From: an uncultured SAR86 cluster bacterium
GTDB taxonomy: Bacteria > Pseudomonadota > Gammaproteobacteria > Magnimaribacterales > D2472
Length of the DNA: 64,000 nt
Direction: 5' to 3'
NCBI GenBank assembly: GCA_902631785.1
Contig: CACOZT010000001.1
Span: 258,741 to 322,740, forward strand
Shown one piece after another: positions 36,481-50,475 of the stretch. Every line of letters starts with the position of its first letter. Position 1 is the stretch's first letter. A program made the translations under genes and the position numbers. The notes below the pieces were generated by a model, which was given only the letters and a program-made list of their open reading frames with translations, was not told the origin of the DNA and made no database searches.

Positions 36481-39400
36481 ATGAAATTTATTAGTATATT
36501 TCTTGATAGACCTAGAATTCTTTTTTTAACTTTAGCTTTTATTCTATTATCAGGAATATCTTCAATATTTACTCTTCCAATCCAAGAAAATCCTGAGTTA
36601 GCTCAAAGATGGGCATCAGTTACGATTGACTACCCAGGAGCCACACCAGAAAGAATAGAAACACAAGTTATAAATGATCTTGAAGCTAAGTTGCGTGAAA
36701 TTGTAGAAATTGATGTGCTTGAATCAACAATTACTCAGGGATTTTCAAATACATTAGTTGAGTTAGAACAAAGCGTTCCCCCAAGACTTATAGAAGAAAC
36801 ATGGTCAAGGATTCAAGGAAAAATTGATCAAGTAATAATTCCCGAAGAATCAAATATTTTACTTAGGAGGTCTTCTGGTCCACCAATAACTGTTGAGTAC
36901 GTAATAGATTGGAAAGGTGAGGGTGAACCACCTATTATAATGATGTCTCGATTGGCTCAACAACTTGAAAGGAAGTTAAGCTCGATACCTGCAACTGAAA
37001 AAACAGCTATCTATGGTGAGGCAGAAGAAGAGATAGTTGTTGAGGTTGATTCAGCAAAAATGTCTTCTTTAGGACTTTCGTATCAAGATATAAGTTTTGC
37101 AATTAGCTCATATGATAATAAGAAGCCTGCTGGTATTGTTTCAGATCAATATTCTGAATTTCTTATAAGGCTTACAGATAATATTATAAGCCCAAGACAA
37201 ATTGGCGAGATTCCAATTAGAGTAATTAATCAATCAGAAATAATTAGACTTGAAGATATAGCAAAGATATCTAAACAACCTGCTAGTCCAGTAGAGGATA
37301 TATTTTTATTTAATGGCAAAAGAGTAATATCAGTATCTGCAACTGGTTCTATGTCACAAAGAGTTTTTAGTTATGTAGATAATGCTGAAAATACTGTTGC
37401 CGAAATGCGACAAAACTTACCCGAGGAATTTTCAATAGAAAGAATTTACGACGAATCAAAATATGTTTCGGATAAATTTAATGAATTAATAAAAAGTTTC
37501 TCCATCGCATCTTTTTTTGTTTTAAGTCTTAGCTTCTTTTTCTTAGGTATAAGGCCCGGCATTATTGTCACAGCAATCTTACCTTTTTCAGTTTCACTAG
37601 TATTTTTAGGATGCAGGCTGATTGATCTGCCTCTGCATCAAACTTCAATCACAGGAATAATAATTGCCCTGGGATTGTTGATTGATAATGGAATTATTGT
37701 TGTGGAAGATTATAAATATAGAAGATCAACTGGTTTATCAATAAAAGAATCCATTAATGAAACATTAGTAAATATCACTAGTCCCTTAGCAGCTGCAACA
37801 GCTACAACTGTTTTTGCCTTTATGCCAATAGTCACAGGAGAAGGATCAAGTGTTGAGTTTGTTGGAGGATTGGCTTTGACAGTAATAATGTCTATAGCAT
37901 CTTCATTAATTTTAGCCTTGATTATGGTTCCAGTTTTAATGAGTTATATGGAACGAATTCCTTTTTTTGCAAACATCAATATTCATGAAGAAGGATATAG
38001 AAATGAAAAAATTCTAAAAAGATATAGAAATTTTTTAATATGGAGCTTTGATGTTCCAAGAAGAGCAATACTAATTTCTCTTGCATTACCTATGCTTGGA
38101 TTCTTGTTATTTGGAACAATACCAAAAGACTTTTTTCCAGCAAATGACAGAGAGATGTTCAGAATTCATATTGAGTTACCTACAAACTCTTCTTCCATAA
38201 AAACTATGGAAAGATCCAAGTTAGTTAGGCAACAAGTAATAGACAGTAATCTTATTGAGATAGAAAAGGATTACTGGTTTGTTGGCAGAAGAATGCCTAG
38301 AGTTTTAATGAATATTGTGGGTGGCGACGACAAAGAGGGATCAAATAATGACGCTCAAGCAGTTTTCTACGCAAAGGATTATTATGAAATGATTGAAAAT
38401 CTTCCTAAGTTATCAAAAAATTTATCCTTGAATAATCCTGATCTAGTAATTTTTGTAGATAGCTTCCAATCTGGTCCACCGGTTTTTGCAGATGTGAGTT
38501 ATCGAATTATTGGTGATGATGTTAATGTTCTTAGACAGCTTGGTTCAAAGCTAGAGTTAATAATTAATAATGCTCCTGATGTAAGTCATACAAAATCAGA
38601 GGCTGCATATTCAAATACAAATATTGAGTTTGAATTTGATAGTTCTAATATTTCTCTTGCTGGAAAAAATACTGAATCATTAGTGAATGAATTATTTGCT
38701 GAAAATAATGGAATTATTGTTAGTTCAATGCTCGATTCTAATAAAGAAATTCCAATAAGAGTAAAGGGGATAAGAGAATCACAAAACATTATTGGAGATG
38801 CAAGCTCTCTTTCTTTATCATCAGGAGATGGAATAGATTTTATAGGTAATTTTGGTGCCTCAAGAATAAATAAGACTACTTCATATGTCACAAGAAGAAA
38901 TAGTCAAAGAATAAATAATGTTGAAGGTTGGATATGGACAGGAACCTTGCCTTATGGGACTGAACAGTATGTTCAAAAAGAAGTTGAAGAATTTGAGAGA
39001 AGCTTACCGCCTGGATATTCAATGCTTGTTGGTGGAGAGGCTGAATCAAGAGGCGAGTCACAATCACAAATATATTCATCAGCCATAATTTACATTTTGC
39101 TTATAACCATTGGTCTAGTGTTTGCTTTGAATTCATTTAGGCAAACAGCATTAATATTATCTGTTGCTATATTCTCAATTGGACTTTCTTTTCTGGGCCT
39201 AAAAATAGGCCAACAAAATTATGGTTTTATTGCAACAATTGGAGCACTTGGCTTAATTGGATTATCAATTAATGACTCAATAATTGTTCTTTCACACATA
39301 AAAGAGAAAGCAAGTAAGACAGCTATAACAAAGTCAGAATTAATTGAGGTTGTTATAAGGTCTACCAGACATATTATTACAACTTCTTTAACAACTTTAG

Positions 39401-39543
39401 GCGGCTTTGTACCGTTAATATTTGCAAGTATCTTTTTTAGACCACTAGCATGGGGTATGAGTATTGGTGTTATAGGAGCAACTTTAACCGCTTTACTATA
39501 TATACCTGCAATGTTTATTTGGATGAATAAAGTTAAGAATTAG
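36481..39543 (+). CDS. RND-family efflux transporter, inner membrane pump
   Basis: A 1020-aa proton-driven pump with 12 membrane helices and two large periplasmic porter loops. ENPELAQRWASVTIDYPGATPERIETQV is the porter start. Helix 4 carries GLLIDNGIIVVEDY (the proton-relay Asp pair of RND pumps), and the second half repeats GALGLIGLSINDSIIVLSHI. The sequence resembles the short-adaptor AcrB/VexF group of marine bacteria. Substrates are unknown. Together with the adaptor and TolC it would form a complete tripartite exporter. The 3' end overlaps the next minus-strand gene by 11 nt. Confidence 0.95.
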   Translation: MKFISIFLDRPRILFLTLAFILLSGISSIFTLPIQENPELAQRWASVTIDYPGATPERIETQVINDLEAKLREIVEIDVLESTITQGFSNTLVELEQSVPPRLIEETWSRIQGKIDQVIIPEESNILLRRSSGPPITVEYVIDWKGEGEPPIIMMSRLAQQLERKLSSIPATEKTAIYGEAEEEIVVEVDSAKMSSLGLSYQDISFAISSYDNKKPAGIVSDQYSEFLIRLTDNIISPRQIGEIPIRVINQSEIIRLEDIAKISKQPASPVEDIFLFNGKRVISVSATGSMSQRVFSYVDNAENTVAEMRQNLPEEFSIERIYDESKYVSDKFNELIKSFSIASFFVLSLSFFFLGIRPGIIVTAILPFSVSLVFLGCRLIDLPLHQTSITGIIIALGLLIDNGIIVVEDYKYRRSTGLSIKESINETLVNITSPLAAATATTVFAFMPIVTGEGSSVEFVGGLALTVIMSIASSLILALIMVPVLMSYMERIPFFANINIHEEGYRNEKILKRYRNFLIWSFDVPRRAILISLALPMLGFLLFGTIPKDFFPANDREMFRIHIELPTNSSSIKTMERSKLVRQQVIDSNLIEIEKDYWFVGRRMPRVLMNIVGGDDKEGSNNDAQAVFYAKDYYEMIENLPKLSKNLSLNNPDLVIFVDSFQSGPPVFADVSYRIIGDDVNVLRQLGSKLELIINNAPDVSHTKSEAAYSNTNIEFEFDSSNISLAGKNTESLVNELFAENNGIIVSSMLDSNKEIPIRVKGIRESQNIIGDASSLSLSSGDGIDFIGNFGASRINKTTSYVTRRNSQRINNVEGWIWTGTLPYGTEQYVQKEVEEFERSLPPGYSMLVGGEAESRGESQSQIYSSAIIYILLITIGLVFALNSFRQTALILSVAIFSIGLSFLGLKIGQQNYGFIATIGALGLIGLSINDSIIVLSHIKEKASKTAITKSELIEVVIRSTRHIITTSLTTLGGFVPLIFASIFFRPLAWGMSIGVIGATLTALLYIPAMFIWMNKVKN

Positions 39544-39748
39544 AACATTCTTCAGAGCAATATTGTTTCTGATATTTTCTTATTATTAAGTCTTCATGAA
39601 CATATGTTCCACAAGTGAAGCATGAAATCATTTCATTTGACTTTGGTTTAGGTTTATTAAATATTTTCGAAATTAAATATGATCTAGCCAATCTTATAAA
39701 TATAAAAATTATTATTGGAACAATTAAGGGTATTATTTTAAATATCAC
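39533..39748 (-). CDS. PP0621-like small membrane protein with zinc-ribbon Cys pairs
   Basis: A 71-aa protein with one N-terminal membrane helix (about 4-24) and a C-terminal CFTCGTYV ... YCSEEC pattern, a four-Cys site likely to hold zinc. This layout matches the PP0621 family of Proteobacteria, which has no known function. It starts directly at the end of bamD and may be cotranscribed with it. Confidence 0.7.
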   Translation of the reverse strand: MIFKIIPLIVPIIIFIFIRLARSYLISKIFNKPKPKSNEMISCFTCGTYVHEDLIIRKYQKQYCSEECSNS

Positions 39749-40561
39749 TTAATTTTTTTCAGGCCTATCAAGTAAATTCCAAGACCATTCTCTTTCTCTT
39801 GATGATTTACCAGATTCATTATTAGGATAATTTGTTTTAAGCAGTGCTTTCACATCCTCAAGAAGCTCTGTGTAACCCAATGCTTCATAACTTTCTTCAA
39901 GAATTTTTAATGCTCTGTAATTTTCACTAGAGTTTGGTATATTTTCAATGACATAATTTGCTCTTCTTATAGCGCCAACATGTGCATCAATTTCAAGATA
40001 ATAATCAGCAGCACTCAGCTCACTTTTTGCAATTAAATTTCTTAGGTAGATATTTCTTTGTTTTGCATATGAAACATATTGGCTGTCTGGAAATCTTGTA
40101 ATAAATTCTGTTAACTCAGCAAATGACTGTTTTGCTCCAGAAACGTCTCTATTAGATATATCAGTATTAGTAAATCGTATAAGCAGGTCCCTATCTCTAG
40201 TATAGCTAGAAAGTCCTTTCATGAAATATGCATAATCAATATTAGGATGTCTTGGATGTAATCTGATGAATTTTTCAGCAGCAGAGTGAGCAGCTTCTGT
40301 TTCCGTATTCATGAAATGAGCATAAATTAATTCTATTTGAGCTTGTTCGGCGAATTTACCAAATGGATATCTTGTATCTATGGCTTCAAGTGATTCAATC
40401 GCCCCGAAGTAATTTCCTGATGACATTCTTGCTTGTGCTTGGTCATAATATATTTTTTCTGGCTGTTCAATTTCCTCACCATCAGATTTACATCCAGCAA
40501 TTATGGTTGTAAAAAAAATACTGAAGATAATGATTTTGATATTTTTTCTATAGTTTTTCAT
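39749..40561 (-). CDS. bamD: Outer membrane assembly lipoprotein BamD
   Basis: A 270-aa lipoprotein, lipidated at C24 of the lipobox IIAGC. It is an essential part of the BAM machine that folds outer membrane barrels. It holds five tetratricopeptide repeats, for example YYDQAQARMSSGNYFGAIESL and RYPFGKFAEQAQIELIYAHF, with the GLSSYTRDRDLL segment typical of BamD. The divergent rluD next to it is the normal gammaproteobacterial arrangement. The barrel proteins at 56340 and 59012 are likely clients. Confidence 0.95.
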   Translation of the reverse strand: MKNYRKNIKIIIFSIFFTTIIAGCKSDGEEIEQPEKIYYDQAQARMSSGNYFGAIESLEAIDTRYPFGKFAEQAQIELIYAHFMNTETEAAHSAAEKFIRLHPRHPNIDYAYFMKGLSSYTRDRDLLIRFTNTDISNRDVSGAKQSFAELTEFITRFPDSQYVSYAKQRNIYLRNLIAKSELSAADYYLEIDAHVGAIRRANYVIENIPNSSENYRALKILEESYEALGYTELLEDVKALLKTNYPNNESGKSSREREWSWNLLDRPEKN

Positions 40562-40646
40562 AGTTATTGAGCTAATTTTACCTTCATAATTACATTTTGG
40601 ATTATAAAAACATAAAATTAGAACAATTATTTTTGAATTAGTTCAA

Positions 40647-41582
40647 ATGGAAGTTACAAAAAAAATCACTGAAGACCTCTCTAGAGAGAGATTTGATAAA
40701 GCATGTGCAATAATTTTTCAAGATTATTCTAGATCTCAATTAAAAAAGTGGATTATTGAAGGCAGGGTTTTACTTAATAATGAAATTGCTTCGCCAAAAG
40801 AAACTGTGACCATAGATGATGAAATTAGTTTGAATCCAGTTTCAGAAAAAAAAATTGAATGGGAGCCACAAAATATTCATTTCGAAGTTATATATCAGAA
40901 TGAGGACTATTTAATAATTAATAAGCCAAGCAATTTAGTTATTCATCCAGGCTCGGGATGTCATGATGGAACCTTAGCGAATGGATTGCTTTTTAAGTTT
41001 CCTGAGTTAAACACTATACCAAGAGCTGGAATTGTTCATAGATTAGATAAAGATACATCCGGTATCTTGTTAATTGCGAGGACGGAAAAGTTCAGGAATT
41101 ATTTTGTTAACCTTCTTCAAGAAAGAAAAGTAAAAAAAATTTATAAAGCAATAATTGTTGGAAAAATAATAGGTAGTTTTGAAATTAACGAACCAATTGG
41201 AAGAGACAAAACTAATAGGATTAAAATGTCTATAAGACCAGATGGTAAGGAAGCAATCTCATTCATAAAGCCTTGTGAGAATTTAGGCAATTATTCAATG
41301 GTGGATGTATTAATTGAAACAGGAAGAACTCATCAAATAAGAGTACATTTGGCAAGCAAAAAACTACCTATTATTGGTGATAAAACCTATAACTCAGCAG
41401 GCAACATAGCAAAAGATACATCTCAAGAATTAATTGATTCAATAAGATCTTTTCCAAGGCAAGCGCTTCACTCTTTTAATCTAGCTTTCAAAGATATGTA
41501 TTCTGATAAAATTATCTCTTTTGAGTCAGATATACCAAATGATATGAAAACTTTGGTAAATACAATAAAAAAACATATTTAA
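40647..41582 (+). CDS. rluD: 23S rRNA pseudouridine 1911/1915/1917 synthase
   Basis: A 311-aa pseudouridine synthase. An S4 domain comes first (ERFDKACAIIFQDYSRSQLKKWI), then the RluA-type core with HRLDKDTSG (131-139), where D134 is the nucleophile. GRTHQIRVHLASKKLPIIGD is the second signature. It modifies helix 69, and RlmH (13896) methylates its product at 1915. It diverges from bamD across 85 bp. pgeF, which often follows rluD, is replaced here by ilvB. Confidence 0.96.
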   Translation: MEVTKKITEDLSRERFDKACAIIFQDYSRSQLKKWIIEGRVLLNNEIASPKETVTIDDEISLNPVSEKKIEWEPQNIHFEVIYQNEDYLIINKPSNLVIHPGSGCHDGTLANGLLFKFPELNTIPRAGIVHRLDKDTSGILLIARTEKFRNYFVNLLQERKVKKIYKAIIVGKIIGSFEINEPIGRDKTNRIKMSIRPDGKEAISFIKPCENLGNYSMVDVLIETGRTHQIRVHLASKKLPIIGDKTYNSAGNIAKDTSQELIDSIRSFPRQALHSFNLAFKDMYSDKIISFESDIPNDMKTLVNTIKKHI

Positions 41583-41648
41583 AAATTATTAAAAAACTTG
41601 TTTTTATAAGTAAGATTAATGTATAAACCTCCTTCTTAGGTAAATATT

Positions 41649-43381
41649 ATGAAATTGGCGGGTAATGACATGTTGATTCAGTCTCTCATAGAGGAGGGAG
41701 TTGAATATATCTTTGGCTATCCAGGTGGCGCGGCCCTTCATATTTATGATTCTATATTCAAACAAAAAGAAATGGAGCATATTCTTGTAAGACATGAACA
41801 GGGCGCTACTCATGCAGCTGATGGTTATGCTAGAGCAACAGGAAAGCCTGGAGTTGTTTTGGTTACCTCAGGTCCTGGAGCAACAAATGCTATAACGGGA
41901 ATTGCTACCGCATTTATGGATTCTATCCCAATGATTGTAATATCAGGACAAGTTGCAAAACATCTTATAGGTACAGATGCTTTTCAAGAGACTGACATGA
42001 TCGGTGTTTCACGTCCCATCGTAAAACATAGTTTTACTGTTGATAGTGCTGAAAATATTCCCGAAATTGTTAAGCAAGCCTTTTATATTGCCACTTCCGG
42101 TAGGCCTGGGCCTGTTGTAATAGACGTTCCAAAAGATACAACAGCACCTGATAAATTGTTTGAATTTAAATATCCTAATAAAGTAGATATTAGATCCTAT
42201 AAACCTCCAATTGAGCCTGACCCAAAACAAATTGAAAGAGCTGTCGATGCAATTATTGAATCCAAAAAACCAGTTATTTATGCTGGAGGCGGTGCTATAA
42301 ATAGTAATGCTTCAGAAGAACTGAGGCGTTTAAATGAGATATTGGATTTTCCAGTTACTAACACGCTTATGGGTCTTGGTGTTTATCCTGCAACTCATGA
42401 AAGATTTTTAGGAATGCTTGGCATGCATGGAACATACCAAGCAAATATGTCTATGCATAATGCTGACCTTATAATAGCAATCGGAGCTAGATTTGATGAC
42501 AGAATTACCAACACACCAAAACTTTTTGCACCTAATGCAAAAATTATTCATTTAGATGTTGACTATTCATCAGTCTCTAAAATTATTGAGGCAAATATAG
42601 CTGTATTTGGACAAGTTAAGAACTCACTAAAAGAAATGATTAAATTGTTGGAAGCTAAAAAAGAATTAATTGACTCAAAAAAAATCATCCCCTGGAAAAA
42701 ACAAATATCTGATTGGAAATCACAACATGGCTTAAATCACGAGATGCATTTATGTGAGACTGATGAGCAACCAATCATGCCGCAAGCAGTTGTCCAACAT
42801 ATATATAACATCACAAAAGGTAAAGCATTTATAACCTCTGATGTAGGACAGCATCAAATGTTTGCAGCTCAATATTATCATTTCGATGAACCAAGAAAAT
42901 GGATTAATTCTGGTGGCTTGGGAACAATGGGTTTCGGTTTGCCTGCAGCTATGGGAGCAAAACTAGCATATCCTGATGATGAAGTAATTTGCATTACAGG
43001 TGAGGGAAGTATTCAGATGTGCATACAAGAATTATCCACTTGCACTCAATACAACCTACCCATAAAAATTATTAATATCAATAATGAGGCTCTTGGAATG
43101 GTTAAGCAATGGCAGGATATGAATTATGGTGGTCGTCACTCAGCAAGCACATATCAAAGTTCTTTGCCAAACTTTGTTGAACTTGCAGAATCGTATGGTC
43201 ATGTAGGAATAAAAATTGAAAAAAACTCTGAATTAAAAAGCGGACTTGAAAAGGCACTCTCTATAAAAGACCGATTAGTATTTGTAGACGTTTATGTTGA
43301 TCCTAACGAGCATGTCTATCCTATGCTTGTTGCGCCAAACGGCAGCTTAAAAGATATGTGGTTAGATAAAGAGACAAAAAC

Positions 43382-43385
<4 letters not shown>
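41649..43385 (+). CDS. ilvB: Acetolactate synthase large subunit
   Basis: A 578-aa TPP enzyme that forms acetolactate or acetohydroxybutyrate. FGYPGGAALHIYD, the catalytic Glu in VRHEQGATHAADGYARATGK and SGPGATNAITGIATA form the N-terminal domain. The TPP-Mg motif is GEGSIQMCIQELST followed by ININNEALGMVKQWQ. FAD-binding features are in the middle domain. It is closest to the IlvI-type of Gammaproteobacteria. ilvH overlaps by 4 nt. A conserved leader or attenuator was looked for in the 66 bp upstream and not seen. Confidence 0.96.
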
Positions 43386-44709
<1,324 letters not shown>

Positions 44710-44720
44710 TAAAAAAAGGC

Positions 44721-44749
44721 TTTCTTCTTACATCTAAGTCCGTTAGAAT
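44721..44749 (+). promoter_or_regulatory. rRNA operon promoter
   Basis: TAGAAT (44744-44749) is a -10 hexamer followed by a GC-rich discriminator (ACGC), as in stringently controlled rRNA promoters. A weak -35 (TTTCTT, 44721-44726) lies 17 bp upstream, with an A-run before it that may act as UP element. The predicted start is near 44756. Confidence 0.55.
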
Positions 44750-44756
44750 ACGCTTC

Positions 44757-44784
44757 CCGACCTTCGAGTCGGATAGTTCTTTAA
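44757..44784 (+). promoter_or_regulatory. rRNA leader hairpin and boxA antitermination site
   Basis: A small hairpin, CCGAC (44757-44761) with GTCGG (44768-44772), is followed by AGTTCTTTAA (44775-44784). This is close to the boxA consensus TGYTCTTTAA used by the Nus antitermination complex. Confidence 0.6.
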
Positions 44785-44810
44785 AATATTTGGTTACTCG
44801 TGTGGGTGTT
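44785..44810 (+). promoter_or_regulatory. 5' strand of the 16S processing stem
   Basis: These 26 nt pair over their whole length with 46415-46440 in the spacer, with a single G-U pair. The long duplex brackets 16S and is the expected RNase III target. Confidence 0.85.
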
Positions 44811-44863
44811 CAAAATACGAGATAAAATTTAGATTTTTATTTAAAAATCAACAAACATGATAT

Positions 44864-46397
<1,534 letters not shown>

Positions 46398-46582
46398 ACG
46401 AAAAATGTGTTTTAAACGCCCACACGAGTAACCAAATATTAAAGTCTTATGTTATGTAAAATAAATGGTATGTAATTTTCTAGTGTATACAATTTGTATA
46501 CATGAGATCACTGCAAATTAAAAAGTAGTTAATATTTTATTAAGTACTCTCAAAATGTTAAATAACCTTTTTAAGGTTATAT
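46398..46582 (+). other. 16S-23S spacer without tRNA genes
   Basis: The 185-nt spacer holds no tRNA-Ile, tRNA-Ala or tRNA-Glu. It carries the 3' strand of the 16S stem (46415-46440), a palindrome with 9-bp arms TGTATACAA and TTGTATACA (46484-46502), and the 5' strand of the 23S processing stem just before 23S (from about 46567). Confidence 0.85.
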
Positions 46583-49464
<2,882 letters not shown>

Positions 49465-49530
49465 GTAACCTTAAGAGGGTTTATATGAAGTTCATAAATT
49501 TACAGTGATTGTAAAAATTACATACCAGTT

Positions 49531-49648
49531 TGCCTGATGACAATAGCAACTTGGTACCACCTGATCCCATTTCGAACTCAGAAGTGAAACGAGTTAACGC
49601 CAATGGTAGTGCAGGGTCTCCCTGTGTGAGAGTAGGAAATCGTCAGGC
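49531..49648 (+). rRNA. rrf: 5S ribosomal RNA
   Basis: TGCCTGATGAC at the 5' end pairs with GTCAGGC at the 3' end. CGAACTCAGAAGTGAAACG and the loop E/helix IV region match bacterial 5S. About 118 nt. It is 66 bp after 23S, and no distal tRNA follows. Confidence 0.96.
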
Positions 49649-49661
49649 TTTTTTTATTTTA

Positions 49662-49692
49662 GGCTCTTAGTAATTACTGAGAGCCTTTTTTT
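49662..49692 (+). terminator. rRNA operon terminator
   Basis: A hairpin, GGCTCTTAGTAA (49662-49673) pairing with TTACTGAGAGCC (49674-49685) with one wobble, is followed by a run of seven T. It ends the 16S-23S-5S transcript. Confidence 0.88.
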
Positions 49693-49703
49693 ATGTCTAG
49701 GTC

Positions 49704-49709
49704 TATAAT
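49704..49709 (+). promoter_or_regulatory. -10 hexamer directly before coaE
   Basis: A perfect TATAAT stands 6 nt before the ATG at 49716, so a leaderless transcript is possible. No good -35 is seen (GAGCCT at 17 bp), so its use is uncertain. Confidence 0.4.
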
Positions 49710-49715
49710 TAAATA

Positions 49716-50312
49716 ATGATTGTTGGTCTTACTGGTGGAATTGGCTCAGGAAAATCTGTTGTTGGTAATTTCTTTACTGAACTAGGTATTGATGTAATAG
49801 ATGCAGACCATGTTTCAAAAAATATTCTTGACGAAAATAAAAGTGCTAAAAAACTTTTTGTAGAGCATTTTGGAGATAAATTTATTGATAAAAATAATAA
49901 TATTGATAGGGCTCTTCTCAGAGATGAAATTTTTAAAGATGAAAATAAAAAAGAAGCGCTCGAATCAATAATTCATCCGTTAGTCCGCGAAGAAATTTTT
50001 AATTTCATAAAAAACTCTCAAAGTATTTATAAAATTGTAATGGTACCTTTAATTTATGAGACAAATTCTCAAGACTTTTATGACAAAATTTTGGTAGTTG
50101 AATGTTCAGAGGAAAATCAAATTAATAGAGCAAGCAAAAGAGATAATAAAACAAACGATGACATTATGAACATTATTAAAAATCAGGCTACTAGCGAGCA
50201 AAGAAAATCCATTGCAGATGAAGTTATTAATAATGATTCTTCATTAAATGAGCTAAAAAATCAGGTGATAAAAATTCATCAAAAATTTCTAGGTATTGAT
50301 ATCAATGATTAA
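49716..50312 (+). CDS. coaE: Dephospho-CoA kinase
   Basis: A 198-aa P-loop kinase for the last step of CoA synthesis. MIVGLTGGIGSGKS contains Walker A (7-14). IDADHVSKNIL is the substrate-binding DAD motif. VMVPLIYETNSQ and VVECSEENQINRASKRD are the lid and base regions. It starts right after the rRNA terminator and overlaps yacG by 8 nt. CoaD, the preceding enzyme, is at 2360. Confidence 0.96.
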   Translation: MIVGLTGGIGSGKSVVGNFFTELGIDVIDADHVSKNILDENKSAKKLFVEHFGDKFIDKNNNIDRALLRDEIFKDENKKEALESIIHPLVREEIFNFIKNSQSIYKIVMVPLIYETNSQDFYDKILVVECSEENQINRASKRDNKTNDDIMNIIKNQATSEQRKSIADEVINNDSSLNELKNQVIKIHQKFLGIDIND

Positions 50313-50469
50313 ATGCCCACGATGTGAGCAGCCATGCTCCAATAGCAAGCAAAACGAACACAGGCCATTTTGTTCTGAAAAGTGTAAATTGATTGATTTT
50401 GGATCCTGGGCAAATGAAGAAAATATTATTTCAAGGCCTGTAAAGTCTGAAGATTTTTATGAGGACTAA
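50305..50469 (+). CDS. yacG: YacG-type zinc protein, DNA gyrase inhibitor
   Basis: A 54-aa protein that begins MIKCPRCEQPC and continues to FCSEKCKLIDFGSWANEE. The four zinc ligands are in CPRC and CSEKC, and the CKxxDxGxWANE signature of YacG is intact. In E. coli YacG binds GyrB and inhibits gyrase. The coaE-yacG order, facing secA, is also found in E. coli (there with zapD between). The stop is 6 bp from the secA stop on the other strand. Confidence 0.93.
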   Translation: MIKCPRCEQPCSNSKQNEHRPFCSEKCKLIDFGSWANEENIISRPVKSEDFYED

Positions 50470-50475
50470 AAAGCT

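Noticed and set aside
46398-46582. tRNA gene in the 16S-23S spacer
   Set aside because: No T-loop GTTCRA or cloverleaf pairing is present; the spacer is AT-rich with only processing stems and a palindrome.
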